A DNA stretch of 64,000 nt from NCBI RefSeq assembly GCF_033100395.1, contig NZ_JAWLVJ010000007.1, positions 1 to 64,000 of the forward strand. The letters are read 5' to 3'. This DNA comes from Terasakiella sp033100395 (lineage in GTDB: Bacteria; Pseudomonadota; Alphaproteobacteria; Rhodospirillales; Terasakiellaceae). The notes beneath the pieces were generated by a model. The model saw only the letters and a list, made by a program, of their open reading frames with translations. It did no database searches and was not told the DNA's origin. The position numbers were made by a program, and so were the translations under genes. Positions 8,591-16,952 of the stretch are shown piece after piece (position 1 is the stretch's first letter; every line of letters begins with the position of its first letter).

Positions 8591-9962
8591 AACGTCTTCG
8601 TGATGTCCTAGATTGTGCCCAGCCCATTCCGGCTAGAAGCAGGAATGAAACCGTAAATCCCGGAATTTGCAGACTAAAGTCGACGAGGGCATGTGCTGCA
8701 ACTAGTACAATCGAAGAGGCACTGACGACGGCATAGATCTGTCGTCTCCTCCTCTTCAATACGCCTCTCACATTGACGATGAATGCAAAAATAAAAATGA
8801 AGGCGATTGCAATGGTTGCAATGAGGCCAGTTTCCATTGCCATTTCCAGATAGGTATTGTGGGCTTTATCCCAGTTGTTCCAGCTTAAGCGTATATCATT
8901 GTTTTTATAAGAGCGGAAGGCTTCTTGATAGGTGCCATAGCCTGTTCCCAACAAGGGGCTGCTTTCAATAGCATCTATTGTCAGGAGGTAGACGTCATCT
9001 CGCAATGAACGTTCAAAAGAAGTTCCTTCTAGACGCTTTACTGTTAGGTCCGAACTCATAGTGAAAGCAAAGAAAGCGCCGAAAGCGACCACACTGAAGC
9101 TGCCGATGAGGAGCTTCTTAGGCAAAAGTCGTATATAAGCCAAGCAAACGACAAGCACTAATAAGGCTAGAGTTAAAGATAGAAAACCACCGCGAGAATG
9201 TGTCTGTAAAAGGGCGGTCGTATTCAGCAATAATGCAAAAAACGGAAACCATGCTTTCTTGGAGGCATTGTCTACAAGGATACGGAAAATCTCACGTTGT
9301 GTTAAATTCCCACGAAGCTGGCTGCCGACAGTTTGAAAAAGAACGGCAATAGAGACGATCACACCTAGCGCTGCGTAAGTTGCATAGGTGTTTCGGTTAA
9401 TAAAAGTTGATGTTACATCGTTTTGGTAAGCCCACTTATCAAACCACAATACAGTTTTAAAGCCAAAGAAGTATATTAATAGCCCGTAGAAAGCATAGAT
9501 AGAGCTGGCATACATAAAGGCTTTCAGAACAATTCTGGCGTTATCGGAAGATCGGCAAAAACGCGCAGATAGCCAGAAGCATCCACCGTAACTTAGCATA
9601 ATCATAAGGGCGCGTGTCGTGTCTTGTGCGTTTATGCTGATCGAATGGTTGAGTTCTAAACCCAAAATGGCAGATGCCTCAGTCCAAATTGGATGTGCTA
9701 ACTCAGATGAATTGCCTAAAGGAAAGCTTTGGAATAAAGCCCAAATGCAGAAACCCACAAACACTAACAATAAAGGGGCGAGTTGTTTGATCGTACGTTT
9801 TTCGTCTTTTTCTTTTTTCCATATGGGGAGACATTCAAGAAAAAGCCAAAAGCCGATCAATGTGCATAAAAGAGTCCAAGACCATTCTCTATTAGAGCCA
9901 AATGGTAGGGGGGCCAATAAAATGGTCCCCAAAAAACCGTAAAATGTAACCTTTTGAAGCAT
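8562..9962 (-). CDS. O-antigen ligase/polymerase family protein (Wzy/WaaL-like)
   Basis: The protein has 466 aa and about eleven to twelve hydrophobic segments. A large periplasmic loop between about residues 300 and 375 contains the conserved LLGTGYGTYQEAF-type stretch and an AHNTYLEMAMETG motif, hallmarks of the O-antigen ligase/polymerase family (Wzy_C). These enzymes join undecaprenyl-linked glycan repeats at the periplasmic face of the inner membrane. The start codon lies 1 nt after the stop of the SH3 protein gene, so the two form an operon. No glycosyltransferases are nearby, so the building blocks must be made from genes elsewhere. Confidence 0.88.
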   Translation of the reverse strand: MLQKVTFYGFLGTILLAPLPFGSNREWSWTLLCTLIGFWLFLECLPIWKKEKDEKRTIKQLAPLLLVFVGFCIWALFQSFPLGNSSELAHPIWTEASAILGLELNHSISINAQDTTRALMIMLSYGGCFWLSARFCRSSDNARIVLKAFMYASSIYAFYGLLIYFFGFKTVLWFDKWAYQNDVTSTFINRNTYATYAALGVIVSIAVLFQTVGSQLRGNLTQREIFRILVDNASKKAWFPFFALLLNTTALLQTHSRGGFLSLTLALLVLVVCLAYIRLLPKKLLIGSFSVVAFGAFFAFTMSSDLTVKRLEGTSFERSLRDDVYLLTIDAIESSPLLGTGYGTYQEAFRSYKNNDIRLSWNNWDKAHNTYLEMAMETGLIATIAIAFIFIFAFIVNVRGVLKRRRRQIYAVVSASSIVLVAAHALVDFSLQIPGFTVSFLLLAGMGWAQSRTSRRRSSGESGSSI

Positions 9963-9963
9963 T

Positions 9964-10770
9964 TTAATTTACTTTTTTTACAAGAGATAGGGCAATCCAA
10001 ATTTTTCCGGTTTGATCATTTGCTCCTTTATATTCAAATTCACCCCATTTGCCGTCTTTCTTTAAGAGTTTAAGTGACACGCTGGAAGGCATCTTAAAAG
10101 CAATGCCATGATCACTTCCAGGACCCATTCGGGCATTTACGTTATCAGAGACTGTTCGATAAATGCTTATCTCTTCGGACTTGACCGCAGGTGCTTTTGG
10201 AGGAAGTTTGATTTTTGTAACTGATTGTTCTATTTCTTTTGAGATAGTGTCTTCTTGGTTTGGTGTTTGTTCAATTTCAGCTTTTATTTCTTGTTTAGCA
10301 CCGCTCTCCTGATTCTCAGTTGTTTCAAGAATCTGGTTCTCTTTTTCTTCCGGTAAAAGTTCCTCTGTTTGTACAGTGTCTTCAATTGCTAGTGTGTAGG
10401 GCGTGCCATCAATAACCAATTCTTGCAGTTTCCAGCAGGCATGCGTCTCGACCACCTGGCATGTCATTCTAATTTGACCAAAAAATGGGCGATCCGCACT
10501 CTCTCCCTTAAATGTACCACTAAATGACCAAACATTCTCTTTAACTACATTACCTGGAATCAGCATGGAGATTTTGAGCTGATCATCCTCGCTTAAAGTA
10601 TCAAGGTTTTTTGCAATCCCTTCATAGAGAGCCTTCCTAGAGACTTTAGGGTAAGCAGATTGTGTATCGTCAGTATCGGAGCCACTTGAAAGTAAAAATC
10701 CCGCAATTAGTCCTAGGGAAACAACAACAAGGAAAGAAAGAATAATAATCTTTTTTGATAATATATGCAT
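9964..10770 (-). CDS. Membrane-anchored SH3-domain protein
   Basis: The protein has 268 aa. An N-terminal membrane helix (about residues 7-28) is followed by a domain of about 100 residues containing WSFSG and CxxxxxxxCWKL...VDGxxY, an acidic Gln/Glu-rich linker (about 135-190), and a C-terminal bacterial SH3 (SH3_3) domain with NVNARMGPGSDHGIAF. SH3b domains usually bind peptidoglycan or proteins in the envelope. The middle domain resembles residues 92-140 of the retropepsin-like protein encoded divergently next door, including both cysteines, so the two are probably functional partners. It is co-transcribed with the O-antigen ligase. Confidence 0.72.
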   Translation of the reverse strand: MHILSKKIIILSFLVVVSLGLIAGFLLSSGSDTDDTQSAYPKVSRKALYEGIAKNLDTLSEDDQLKISMLIPGNVVKENVWSFSGTFKGESADRPFFGQIRMTCQVVETHACWKLQELVIDGTPYTLAIEDTVQTEELLPEEKENQILETTENQESGAKQEIKAEIEQTPNQEDTISKEIEQSVTKIKLPPKAPAVKSEEISIYRTVSDNVNARMGPGSDHGIAFKMPSSVSLKLLKKDGKWGEFEYKGANDQTGKIWIALSLVKKVN

Positions 10771-10958
10771 ATTTTTACTCGAAAAGAGAGTGCGGGATTG
10801 TTTCGCGTATTTTGATGGGATTTATAGTCTAGTCAAGTGATAATCTATGTATAAAATTTGAGATTTTAATCAGTGAAACCATCTCTTTGTTGATGTAAGG
10901 AGAACCATATGTAAAATGGACGACAAATTGGTAATTAAATAACTTACTGTCGGGAAAC

Positions 10959-12629
10959 ATGGTTGAGAAAAAAAGACGGCGCAGAAGATCGCGTAGCCGC
11001 AAAAAAAAATCGGGCTTTAGCTTTGGAAAGATTGCTCTTGCTGTTTTTGCTCTGCTTATTGTACTGGCGAGTGCGAACAAGTTCATGCAGAGTGATGAGC
11101 AGCTAGAGCAGGAAAAGCTTATTGATTTTAAAAACTCTGCTTTGTTCGCGGGTAAACAACTTCTTCGTGAAAGCTTGGATAGTCACTCTGCCCGGGCGCG
11201 ACAAGTCTATTTGATAAAAGGCGATAAAGATCAATGGTCCCTCAATGGTGCCCTTGAGTATATCAATAGCAAAATTAGTAACCCATTCCATGTTGAACTG
11301 ATACAACAATGTGAGCAAGTCTCAGAAACTGAATGTTGGTCTTTGGGAAAGGTTATTGTGGATGGAAAAAAATACCGAAACTTTTTTGAGGCTTTGCGCG
11401 TTGCAAAATCCGATAGTGAGGTCGAACAGTTATCTGATAGCACTTTCCTGTTATCGAAGGATCAAGAAAAACTGAAAAAAAGCGATCAAAAAATCAAATC
11501 GGAATTTTCTTTTCTAAAGTATCGTAAAAAAGTCGATGTTTCTTTTAGAAACGACTTGGGACGAAAGTATAAAAAAATAAAACAATACAAAAGTTATTCA
11601 CCTCAAGGACTTTCATATATTCCGAAAAAGCTAAACGAAGGTGTTCCTTTTAAATTGATAAGGGGGGTGCATCCGGTTGTTGAAGTAGTTGTCAACGGCA
11701 ATCAAACGTTGAATATGTTAATTGATACAGGGGCTTCAAGGACATGGGTTCCGCCTGAAGTCTTCAGTGAGAATAAAAATCAGCGACAAGTTGATTTGGA
11801 CAGTCTTTGCCTGAGCAATGACTTATGTTTTGAGCAAATGAAAGCGATCTCGAAAAAGTCAAATTATACACAACGTATTATTGGCAATTATAACGGCCTG
11901 ATTGGTATGGATTTACTGAGATTAACTGGGTTAACGCTTGATTATGATAAGAAACTGGCATATTTCATTCTGCCTCGATTTATGCCTCATTATAAAAATG
12001 CAACTAAAGCATCCTTTGTCATTGATGATTCCGGACGGCCTTTTGCCGTGATGAGCTTGGGGGCAAAGGTATATGATAAAGTATTGCTAGATACAGGTGC
12101 TTCATACACACGTATTACACCACTTATGCAAGCTCAGACAGAGGCAATTCCCGTGCCGAAATACAATGAAATGGCCTTTTCCATAGATGGCTTACAGTTG
12201 ACTGATGTTGGAGAGTTGCCAGACCTCTGCTTGGATGGTGAAGTTTGCCGTAAAGGGGTTTTGGGACAAGTCGGATCGTGGTCTGCATTTGGAGCTACTT
12301 TTTTTAGAAACTATATTTCTTCTTTTGATTTTTCTAAAAATGAACTTGCCTTGACAGTAAGCACAGCTGAAGAAACAAAAAGTTCATTAGAAAAATGGGG
12401 AATGCAATTAAGTATTCATGATCCTTCTTCATTTGCTTGGATCTTTCCAGGCGGTATGGCTGACAAGAAGGGAGTTAAGAATAGTATGACGATTGTGATG
12501 GTCAATAATGTTCGAATTGAGGAGATGGGGTATATAGGTGCCCAAAATATTTTGGATACAAAGTCAGAGATTGAGTTGACTTTGATTGATTCCAACAGAG
12601 AAGTGAAAACGTTTAATTTTTCTGATTGA
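10959..12629 (+). CDS. Membrane-anchored double retropepsin-like aspartic protease with C-terminal PDZ
   Basis: The protein has 556 aa. Residues 5-17 are strongly basic, followed by a single membrane helix (about 22-39). The periplasmic part has a domain with a Cys pair (residues 118 and 126), then two retropepsin-like halves, each with a Asp-Thr-Gly-Ala-Ser motif (Asp256 and Asp378). Two such motifs in one chain could form a complete aspartic protease site without dimerising. The C-terminal 80 residues (AWIFPGGMADKKG...) look like a PDZ domain. Substrates are unknown. It is transcribed away from the SH3 protein that shares its first domain. Both flank the polysaccharide locus, and an IS3 element lies just downstream. 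Confidence 0.75.
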   Translation: MVEKKRRRRRSRSRKKKSGFSFGKIALAVFALLIVLASANKFMQSDEQLEQEKLIDFKNSALFAGKQLLRESLDSHSARARQVYLIKGDKDQWSLNGALEYINSKISNPFHVELIQQCEQVSETECWSLGKVIVDGKKYRNFFEALRVAKSDSEVEQLSDSTFLLSKDQEKLKKSDQKIKSEFSFLKYRKKVDVSFRNDLGRKYKKIKQYKSYSPQGLSYIPKKLNEGVPFKLIRGVHPVVEVVVNGNQTLNMLIDTGASRTWVPPEVFSENKNQRQVDLDSLCLSNDLCFEQMKAISKKSNYTQRIIGNYNGLIGMDLLRLTGLTLDYDKKLAYFILPRFMPHYKNATKASFVIDDSGRPFAVMSLGAKVYDKVLLDTGASYTRITPLMQAQTEAIPVPKYNEMAFSIDGLQLTDVGELPDLCLDGEVCRKGVLGQVGSWSAFGATFFRNYISSFDFSKNELALTVSTAEETKSSLEKWGMQLSIHDPSSFAWIFPGGMADKKGVKNSMTIVMVNNVRIEEMGYIGAQNILDTKSEIELTLIDSNREVKTFNFSD

Positions 12630-12742
12630 GCTATGCCTTGCTGAAGCGGGGGAATTCTTATTTAGGTTTGTCCGTCGCCATATAATTTGGGACAAGTGAG
12701 CGCTTAAAATACCAGAGGATTTTGGCTCATCAGGTTTGTTGA

Positions 12743-13723
12743 TTATGCCACGTGCTTTTTATGATGCAAGCGACGCTGTTTGATGGTTTTGAGTTTGACC
12801 TCCTTTCTTCGTTTTAAAACGCTGTGCTGCCTACCAAAGTAAACGTCTGCAGGAGTGACATTGTTGAGGCTTTCGTGATAGCGCTCATGGTTATAATGAT
12901 CGACAAAGGCGTTGATTTGCGCCTCAAGATCGCCGGGCAGATAATAGTTTTCCAGCAGGATACGGTTCTTCAAGGTCTGATGCCAGCGTTCGATCTTGCC
13001 CTGGGTTTGTGGATGATTAGGAGCACCGCGTGTGTGGCGCATGCCCTGACCTTCCAACCAGTCGGCTAGGTCACCACTGATGTAGGACGACCCGTTGTCG
13101 CTCAGCAATCGGGGTTTATGAACAACATCAAGCTGATTACAGCCTGATGCTTCTAAAGCCTGCTCTAACGTCGCAGTCACATCCTCAGCTTTCATACCCG
13201 TGCACAGCTTCCACGCCACGATATAACGCGAGTAATCATCCAGAATGGTGGAGAGGTAAAACCAGCCCCAGCCGATGACCTTCAAGTAGGTGAAGTCCGT
13301 TTGCCAAAGCTGATTGGGACGCACGGTTTTGTCCTTGAACTCATGAGCTGCCTTGATCACCACGTAGGCTGGAGCCGTAATCAGGTCCCGGCTTTTCAAC
13401 AGGCGATAGACAGAACTTTCTGACACGTAATAATCACGCTCATCAGTGAACGTCACTGCGAGTTCTCGTGGGGACAGTTGCGGGTTGTCCAGTGCCAATT
13501 CCACAATGTCATCGCGAATGTCATCGGGGATGCGGTTCCAGATGTGGGACGGTTTTGGCGATTTGTCAGCAAGCCCATCAACACCTTCAATCTGATAGCG
13601 TTCATACCAACGATAAAAGGTGGTTTTGGCAATACCGAGCTTGTCCAGTGTGCGGCGAACGCCCAAGTGGGACGTATCCACAAGACGAATAATTTCCATT
13701 TTCTCATCAGCCGAATACCTCAT
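12743..13723 (-). CDS. IS3-family transposase, DDE catalytic subunit (OrfB)
   Basis: The protein has 326 aa. The N-terminal third carries helix-turn-helix motifs (about residues 5-45 and 85-110). The integrase core has the DDE triad: Asp in WQTDFTYL (about residue 142), Asp in LLSDNGSSY (about 209) and Glu in QGKIERWHQ (about 245). It catalyses strand cutting and transfer of the element. Its start overlaps the end of OrfA by 4 nt (ATGA arrangement), consistent with translational coupling or programmed frameshifting to make an OrfAB fusion. It appears full length. Confidence 0.92.
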   Translation of the reverse strand: MRYSADEKMEIIRLVDTSHLGVRRTLDKLGIAKTTFYRWYERYQIEGVDGLADKSPKPSHIWNRIPDDIRDDIVELALDNPQLSPRELAVTFTDERDYYVSESSVYRLLKSRDLITAPAYVVIKAAHEFKDKTVRPNQLWQTDFTYLKVIGWGWFYLSTILDDYSRYIVAWKLCTGMKAEDVTATLEQALEASGCNQLDVVHKPRLLSDNGSSYISGDLADWLEGQGMRHTRGAPNHPQTQGKIERWHQTLKNRILLENYYLPGDLEAQINAFVDHYNHERYHESLNNVTPADVYFGRQHSVLKRRKEVKLKTIKQRRLHHKKHVA

Positions 13724-14094
13724 AAATCGTCGTCCCCATCCTCGCTCATGCTTTTTTTGAGTAGACGATTTTCCAGAAGCAGGTCGGCGAGTGCCTCCTT
13801 CATGTCAAGGTTTTCACGTTTAAGATTACGCACCTCATGAGATGTAGCCTGACGGACGGTGTCGCCAGACAGACGCTTCTTGCCGGCCTCCAGAAATTCT
13901 TTCGACCAGCTGTAATACAGGCTTTCCGCAATGCCTTCGGCTCGGCAAAGCGCGGCAATACTTTCCTCGCCACGCAATCCTGCGATGACAATGCGGATTT
14001 TCTCTTCGGCAGAGTACTGCTTACGGGTCTTACGGCGAATGGTGCGAACCGTCTTGTCCGCTTCCATTTTCGAGGTCTGTGGTTTTGACTTCAT
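13720..14094 (-). CDS. IS3-family transposase OrfA (HTH protein)
   Basis: The protein has 124 aa with the HTH_Tnp_1 pattern: a basic start, then YSAEEKIRIVIAGLRGEESIAAL (recognition helices about residues 29-62) and a C-terminal leucine-zipper-like helix (about 88-118). OrfA binds the element ends and regulates transposition. It is translated just ahead of OrfB, with a 4-nt overlap. The upstream 80 nt to the terminal repeat would hold its promoter. Confidence 0.9.
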   Translation of the reverse strand: MKSKPQTSKMEADKTVRTIRRKTRKQYSAEEKIRIVIAGLRGEESIAALCRAEGIAESLYYSWSKEFLEAGKKRLSGDTVRQATSHEVRNLKRENLDMKEALADLLLENRLLKKSMSEDGDDDL

Positions 14095-14215
14095 CTTCGT
14101 TCCTTTTCGGTCTCTACGATGAACTCAAAACCCTCCGTTACGCAACTCTCTTAATTTGTCCCAGTGGGGCTGACCGGAGACAATCGGGAAGGCGCTAGAT
14201 TAACCTGCCTATGCG

Positions 14216-14494
14216 TCAGCTATCCCTTTGGGGGTGACCCTCAACATAATTAACGACATCGCCAACCTCTACTTTGAAGTAAGCACACAATTTGTCCAGA
14301 ACTTCTGTCGTTGTATTGTAACCAATCTGGTTTGAAAGTTTAGACAAGGTTGTACGGTGAACCCCTGTCGCTTTGGCAACTTCTTCTAGCGTAATACGAC
14401 GCTGCTCCTTGAATTGCTTCTCTGCAATCAATTCTTTTAAGCGATATCTAATCATCAATCTCAGTCCCATTTTTCTGCATTGTTCCATATTCAT
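14216..14494 (-). CDS. Small XRE-type HTH regulator
   Basis: The protein has up to 92 aa. Residues 28-75 form a Cro/XRE-like helix-turn-helix: ITLEEVAKATGVHRTTLSKLSN, then a dimer-like tail with LDKLCAYFKVEVGDVV. The start is uncertain: ATG 14494, 14470 or 14455 are all in frame, and the domain alone fits the shortest form. It resembles the regulators at 15208 and 17859 in having the 'LCAFF-ExxxGELF' ending, so the island carries several related repressors. It lies between the two insertion sequences. Confidence 0.72.
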   Translation of the reverse strand: MNMEQCRKMGLRLMIRYRLKELIAEKQFKEQRRITLEEVAKATGVHRTTLSKLSNQIGYNTTTEVLDKLCAYFKVEVGDVVNYVEGHPQRDS

Positions 14495-14655
14495 TAATTC
14501 TTCACGAGACCATTTTTAGGTCTGGTGCATCAATTGTGATTGACAGTCACGTTATTGTGTTTTAGTGCGTCAATTTGTTTTAAAGCGGTTTGGATTTGGT
14601 TTAATGTCTCCCCTTGGTTAAATCCCCCGTCTTTAGACGGGAAGGGCTTCAGCCA

Positions 14656-14725
14656 GCATATTCTCTCTCCTTAAAATGAACGTCAGGCGGAGCGTAAACG
14701 TTCATTTTAAGGAGAGAGAATATGC
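14656..14725 (+). promoter_or_regulatory. 28-bp perfect inverted repeat covering the tnpA ribosome binding site and start codon
   Basis: Arms 14656-14683 and 14698-14725 are perfectly complementary over 28 nt with a 14-nt loop. The right arm contains the AAGGAG ribosome binding site (14709-14714) and the tnpA ATG (14722-14724). In RNA the hairpin would fully hide the translation start. Hairpins that block tnpA translation are known for IS200; this one is unusually long and perfect. Confidence 0.85.
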
Positions 14726-15131
14726 CTTACAGCACTGGCAGCCACACGAAATTTCATCATCGTTACCATATCGTTTGGGTTCCCAAATATCGATATAAGG
14801 TGCTGCGTGGCATCCTTCGGGAACGTATTCGTGATATTGTTCGTCAAGTTTGTGACGAAATGGGTGTTCGTATTGTGAAAGGCGTACTTTCGACAGATCA
14901 CGTCCATATGTTTGTCGAAATTCCGCCCCATATTGCTGTGAGCTATTTTGTGCAAAGGGTAAAAGGGCGATCTTCGCGTAGAGCCCAACAGGAGTTCCCT
15001 GAACTTAGGAAACGCTATTGGGGGCAACGGTTTTGGCAAGAGGCTATTTCTGCACGACAAGCGGTAATATTACCGATGACATCATCATTGAATATCTCGA
15101 CGGACATTCAGAGAAATTACAACCGTCTTAA
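14722..15131 (+). pseudogene. tnpA: IS200-family transposase TnpA, frameshifted
   Basis: The N-terminal 107 codons encode a Y1/HUH transposase: HHRYHIVWVPKYRYKVL at the start and the His-x-His motif in STDHVHMFVEIPP (about residue 57), ending in RYWGQRFWQE. At about 15042 one base seems to be missing. Reading in the next frame continues with GYF-TTSGNITDDIIIEYLDGHSEKLQPS and stops at 15131, the usual family ending. In the uncorrected frame the protein runs to 15189 with unrelated sequence and loses the Tyr of the EYL helix, the expected catalytic tyrosine. It is therefore most likely inactive. Confidence 0.82.
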
Positions 15132-15207
15132 GATATTGCAGAACCTACCGACATCAGTCGGTAGTGGTTCAGTTTTGACATTTAGATGATCAGAAAGCCT
15201 TTTTCTT

Positions 15208-15408
15208 TCATTCAATATATTCAAACAATTCACCCAGCTCACATTCAAAAAAAGCGCATAGCTTGCTCATTACATCAAGCTCCACTCGTTCAGCACTTTC
15301 GTGATACAGGCGCGTAATTGTCCCGCGGTTAATTCCTGTCTCTCTTGTAACATCAGCAATCTTAAGCTTCTTCTCTCCCATTAACCGGGATAAATGACAT
15401 TTTATCAT
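15208..15408 (-). CDS. Small XRE-type HTH repressor of the integrase region
   Basis: The protein has about 66 aa and is almost entirely a Cro/XRE helix-turn-helix (IADVTRETGINRGTITRLY, about residues 18-36), ending with DVMSKLCAFFECELGELFEYIE. I used the internal ATG at 15408; a longer in-frame start at 15468 adds 20 residues that do not look coding. It is transcribed divergently from the excisionase-like and integrase genes across a spacer of about 130 nt, the usual arrangement for a repressor controlling excision. Confidence 0.75.
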   Translation of the reverse strand: MIKCHLSRLMGEKKLKIADVTRETGINRGTITRLYHESAERVELDVMSKLCAFFECELGELFEYIE

Positions 15409-15536
15409 CACAAAACACCTTTTTGACCTTCTGCAGATCAAAAAAGCTTGCAAATGATTTTTTTGCACTTACAATGATCTACAGGAGGTTAATTCATCTC
15501 CTTGCAGCGTCAAAATACTAAATGAGGAGACACCAA

Positions 15537-15752
15537 ATGTCACAAACTTATTTAACAACCGAAGAACTTTCTAATCGCATAAAATATGACTCACGCACGA
15601 TCCGAGAACGTCTAAAAGACTCTGTCCTACTTGAAGGTATTCATTATTTCCGTCCCTTTGGTGGTCGCAAAATCCTCTATATCTGGGAAAAGGTCGAAGA
15701 AGATATGATCCGGGGAACTGGAGTGGACTCCCTTGTTGCAGGGCTTCAATAG
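15537..15752 (+). CDS. Excisionase-like DNA-binding protein
   Basis: The protein has about 71 aa with a winged-helix/MerR-like excisionase pattern: LTTEELSNRIKYDSRTIRERL near the start and a GIHYFRPFGGRKILYIWEKVEE segment, both typical of AlpA/Xis-type helix-turn-helix proteins encoded next to integrases. The ATG at 15537 follows GAGGAGACACCAA, a good ribosome binding site; the in-frame ATG at 15522 lies upstream of it. The integrase gene starts 12 nt after its stop. Likely role: directing excision of the island or activating the integrase gene. Confidence 0.72.
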   Translation: MSQTYLTTEELSNRIKYDSRTIRERLKDSVLLEGIHYFRPFGGRKILYIWEKVEEDMIRGTGVDSLVAGLQ

Positions 15753-15764
15753 GGAGTTATTGAA

Positions 15765-16952
15765 ATGGCAAGCATTCGATCACGCAACGGAAAGCTGTTT
15801 CTGGACTTCCGTTACAGAAAACAAAGATGCCGCGAAGCGACTTCTTTGGATGATACGCCGCAAAACCGGCGACGTCTAAACTCCGTGATTAAACGGATGG
15901 AGGCGGAAATTACGCTGGGAACTTTTATCTATGGCAAGTATTTCCCTAAGAGCTCAAAGCTAGAACAGTTTTCAACCCAAGAAAAGTTCAACCGTGTTAC
16001 TCGTGGTGACATTCCCATGTTTGAGGATTTTGTTGATCTTTGGTTTTCAGAGAAAAAGGTCGAGTGGCGAACGTCTCACATCAATAATGTCAGATTGTCT
16101 CTTGACGTGCATATTCTTCCCTATTTTTCAAAACGACCCGTTAATCATATTACCAAGGCTGATATCCTGAACTTCAGATCTAAGTTGGCAAAGCGTCCAG
16201 GCAAAACCAATAAGTTTTTATCACCTTCACGCATCAACCATATCATGACGCCCTTGCGTATGATTATTACGGAAGCCGCTGACCGATATGAGTTCACATC
16301 TCCATGGCAAAATATCAAGCAACTAAGGGTGCCCAAAACAGAAGTTCATCCCTTCACGTTGGAAGAAGTGCATTTGATCATCAATTCCGTCAGGCGGGAT
16401 TTTCGCAATTACTACACAGTCCGCTTCTTCACAGGTATGCGTACCGCCGAAATTGATGGCCTGCAATGGAAGTATGTGGATTTCGCCAGAAAGCAAATTC
16501 TGGTGCATGAAGCCTACGTGAAAGGCGAAATGGTACAGACGAAAACAGATGGTTCTCATAGAGCTATTCATATGTCCCAACCGGTTTTTGACGCCTTGAA
16601 GAGCCAGGAAAATCTATCAAGGGGGACCAGCTCCTATGTCTTTTGTGGACCATCAGGAAAACCGTTAAACCACAATAATGTCAGTCGCCGTATCTGGCAC
16701 CCATTGTTGCGACATCTCAACCTTGAGCGACGCCGTCCCTATCAAACGCGCCATACGGCCGCGACACTGTGGCTGGCCTCAGGTGAGAACCCGGAATGGA
16801 TTGCCCGGCAGATGGGGCATAGCTCAACAGAAATGCTGTTCACCGTTTACTCACGCTATGTCCCGAACCTGACCCGTCAGGATGGTTCAGCCTTTGAACG
16901 CCTACTCACTACTCATTTTACAGATGAAAACAAAGGAACAAAACATGAATAA
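15765..16952 (+). CDS. Phage-type tyrosine recombinase/integrase
   Basis: The protein has 395 aa. The N-terminal arm-binding domain starts with MASIRSRNGKLFLDFRYR (DUF3596-like); a core-binding SAM-like domain spans about residues 95-165. The catalytic domain shows Arg in FFTGMRTAEIDGL (about 226), His-x-x-Arg in YQTRHTAATL (about 331), GHSS (about 354) and the nucleophile Tyr in TVYSRY (about 364). It is complete and should integrate a small island or prophage-like element by site-specific recombination. It heads a tightly packed set of genes with the excisionase upstream and small proteins downstream. I could not identify its att sites. Confidence 0.93.
   Translation: MASIRSRNGKLFLDFRYRKQRCREATSLDDTPQNRRRLNSVIKRMEAEITLGTFIYGKYFPKSSKLEQFSTQEKFNRVTRGDIPMFEDFVDLWFSEKKVEWRTSHINNVRLSLDVHILPYFSKRPVNHITKADILNFRSKLAKRPGKTNKFLSPSRINHIMTPLRMIITEAADRYEFTSPWQNIKQLRVPKTEVHPFTLEEVHLIINSVRRDFRNYYTVRFFTGMRTAEIDGLQWKYVDFARKQILVHEAYVKGEMVQTKTDGSHRAIHMSQPVFDALKSQENLSRGTSSYVFCGPSGKPLNHNNVSRRIWHPLLRHLNLERRRPYQTRHTAATLWLASGENPEWIARQMGHSSTEMLFTVYSRYVPNLTRQDGSAFERLLTTHFTDENKGTKHE

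Larger units (their letters stand above)
12669..14182 (-). mobile_element. IS3-family insertion sequence, about 1.5 kb
   Basis: The two transposase frames lie between imperfect terminal inverted repeats that begin TGTC and share GGGACAA at the same offset (20 nt in) at both ends: 12669-12696 and the complement of 14155-14182. Total length is 1514 bp. I see no matching short target duplication at the two flanks, so the insertion may be old or an end may have been rearranged. Both frames are intact, so the element could still be mobile. Confidence 0.78.
14624..15164 (+). mobile_element. Decayed IS200/IS605-family element
   Basis: The single tnpA gene is bracketed by small hairpins as in IS200-type elements. 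The left one is CCCGTC-TTTA-GACGGG at 14626-14641; the right one is an 8-bp perfect stem CTACCGAC/GTCGGTAG at 15145-15164. Exact ends cannot be fixed because this family makes no terminal inverted repeats or target duplications. The transposase is frameshifted, so the copy is probably immobile unless served in trans. There is no tnpB. Confidence 0.75.

Noticed and set aside
12669..14182. Target-site duplication of the IS3 element
   Set aside because: The bases flanking both ends do not match.
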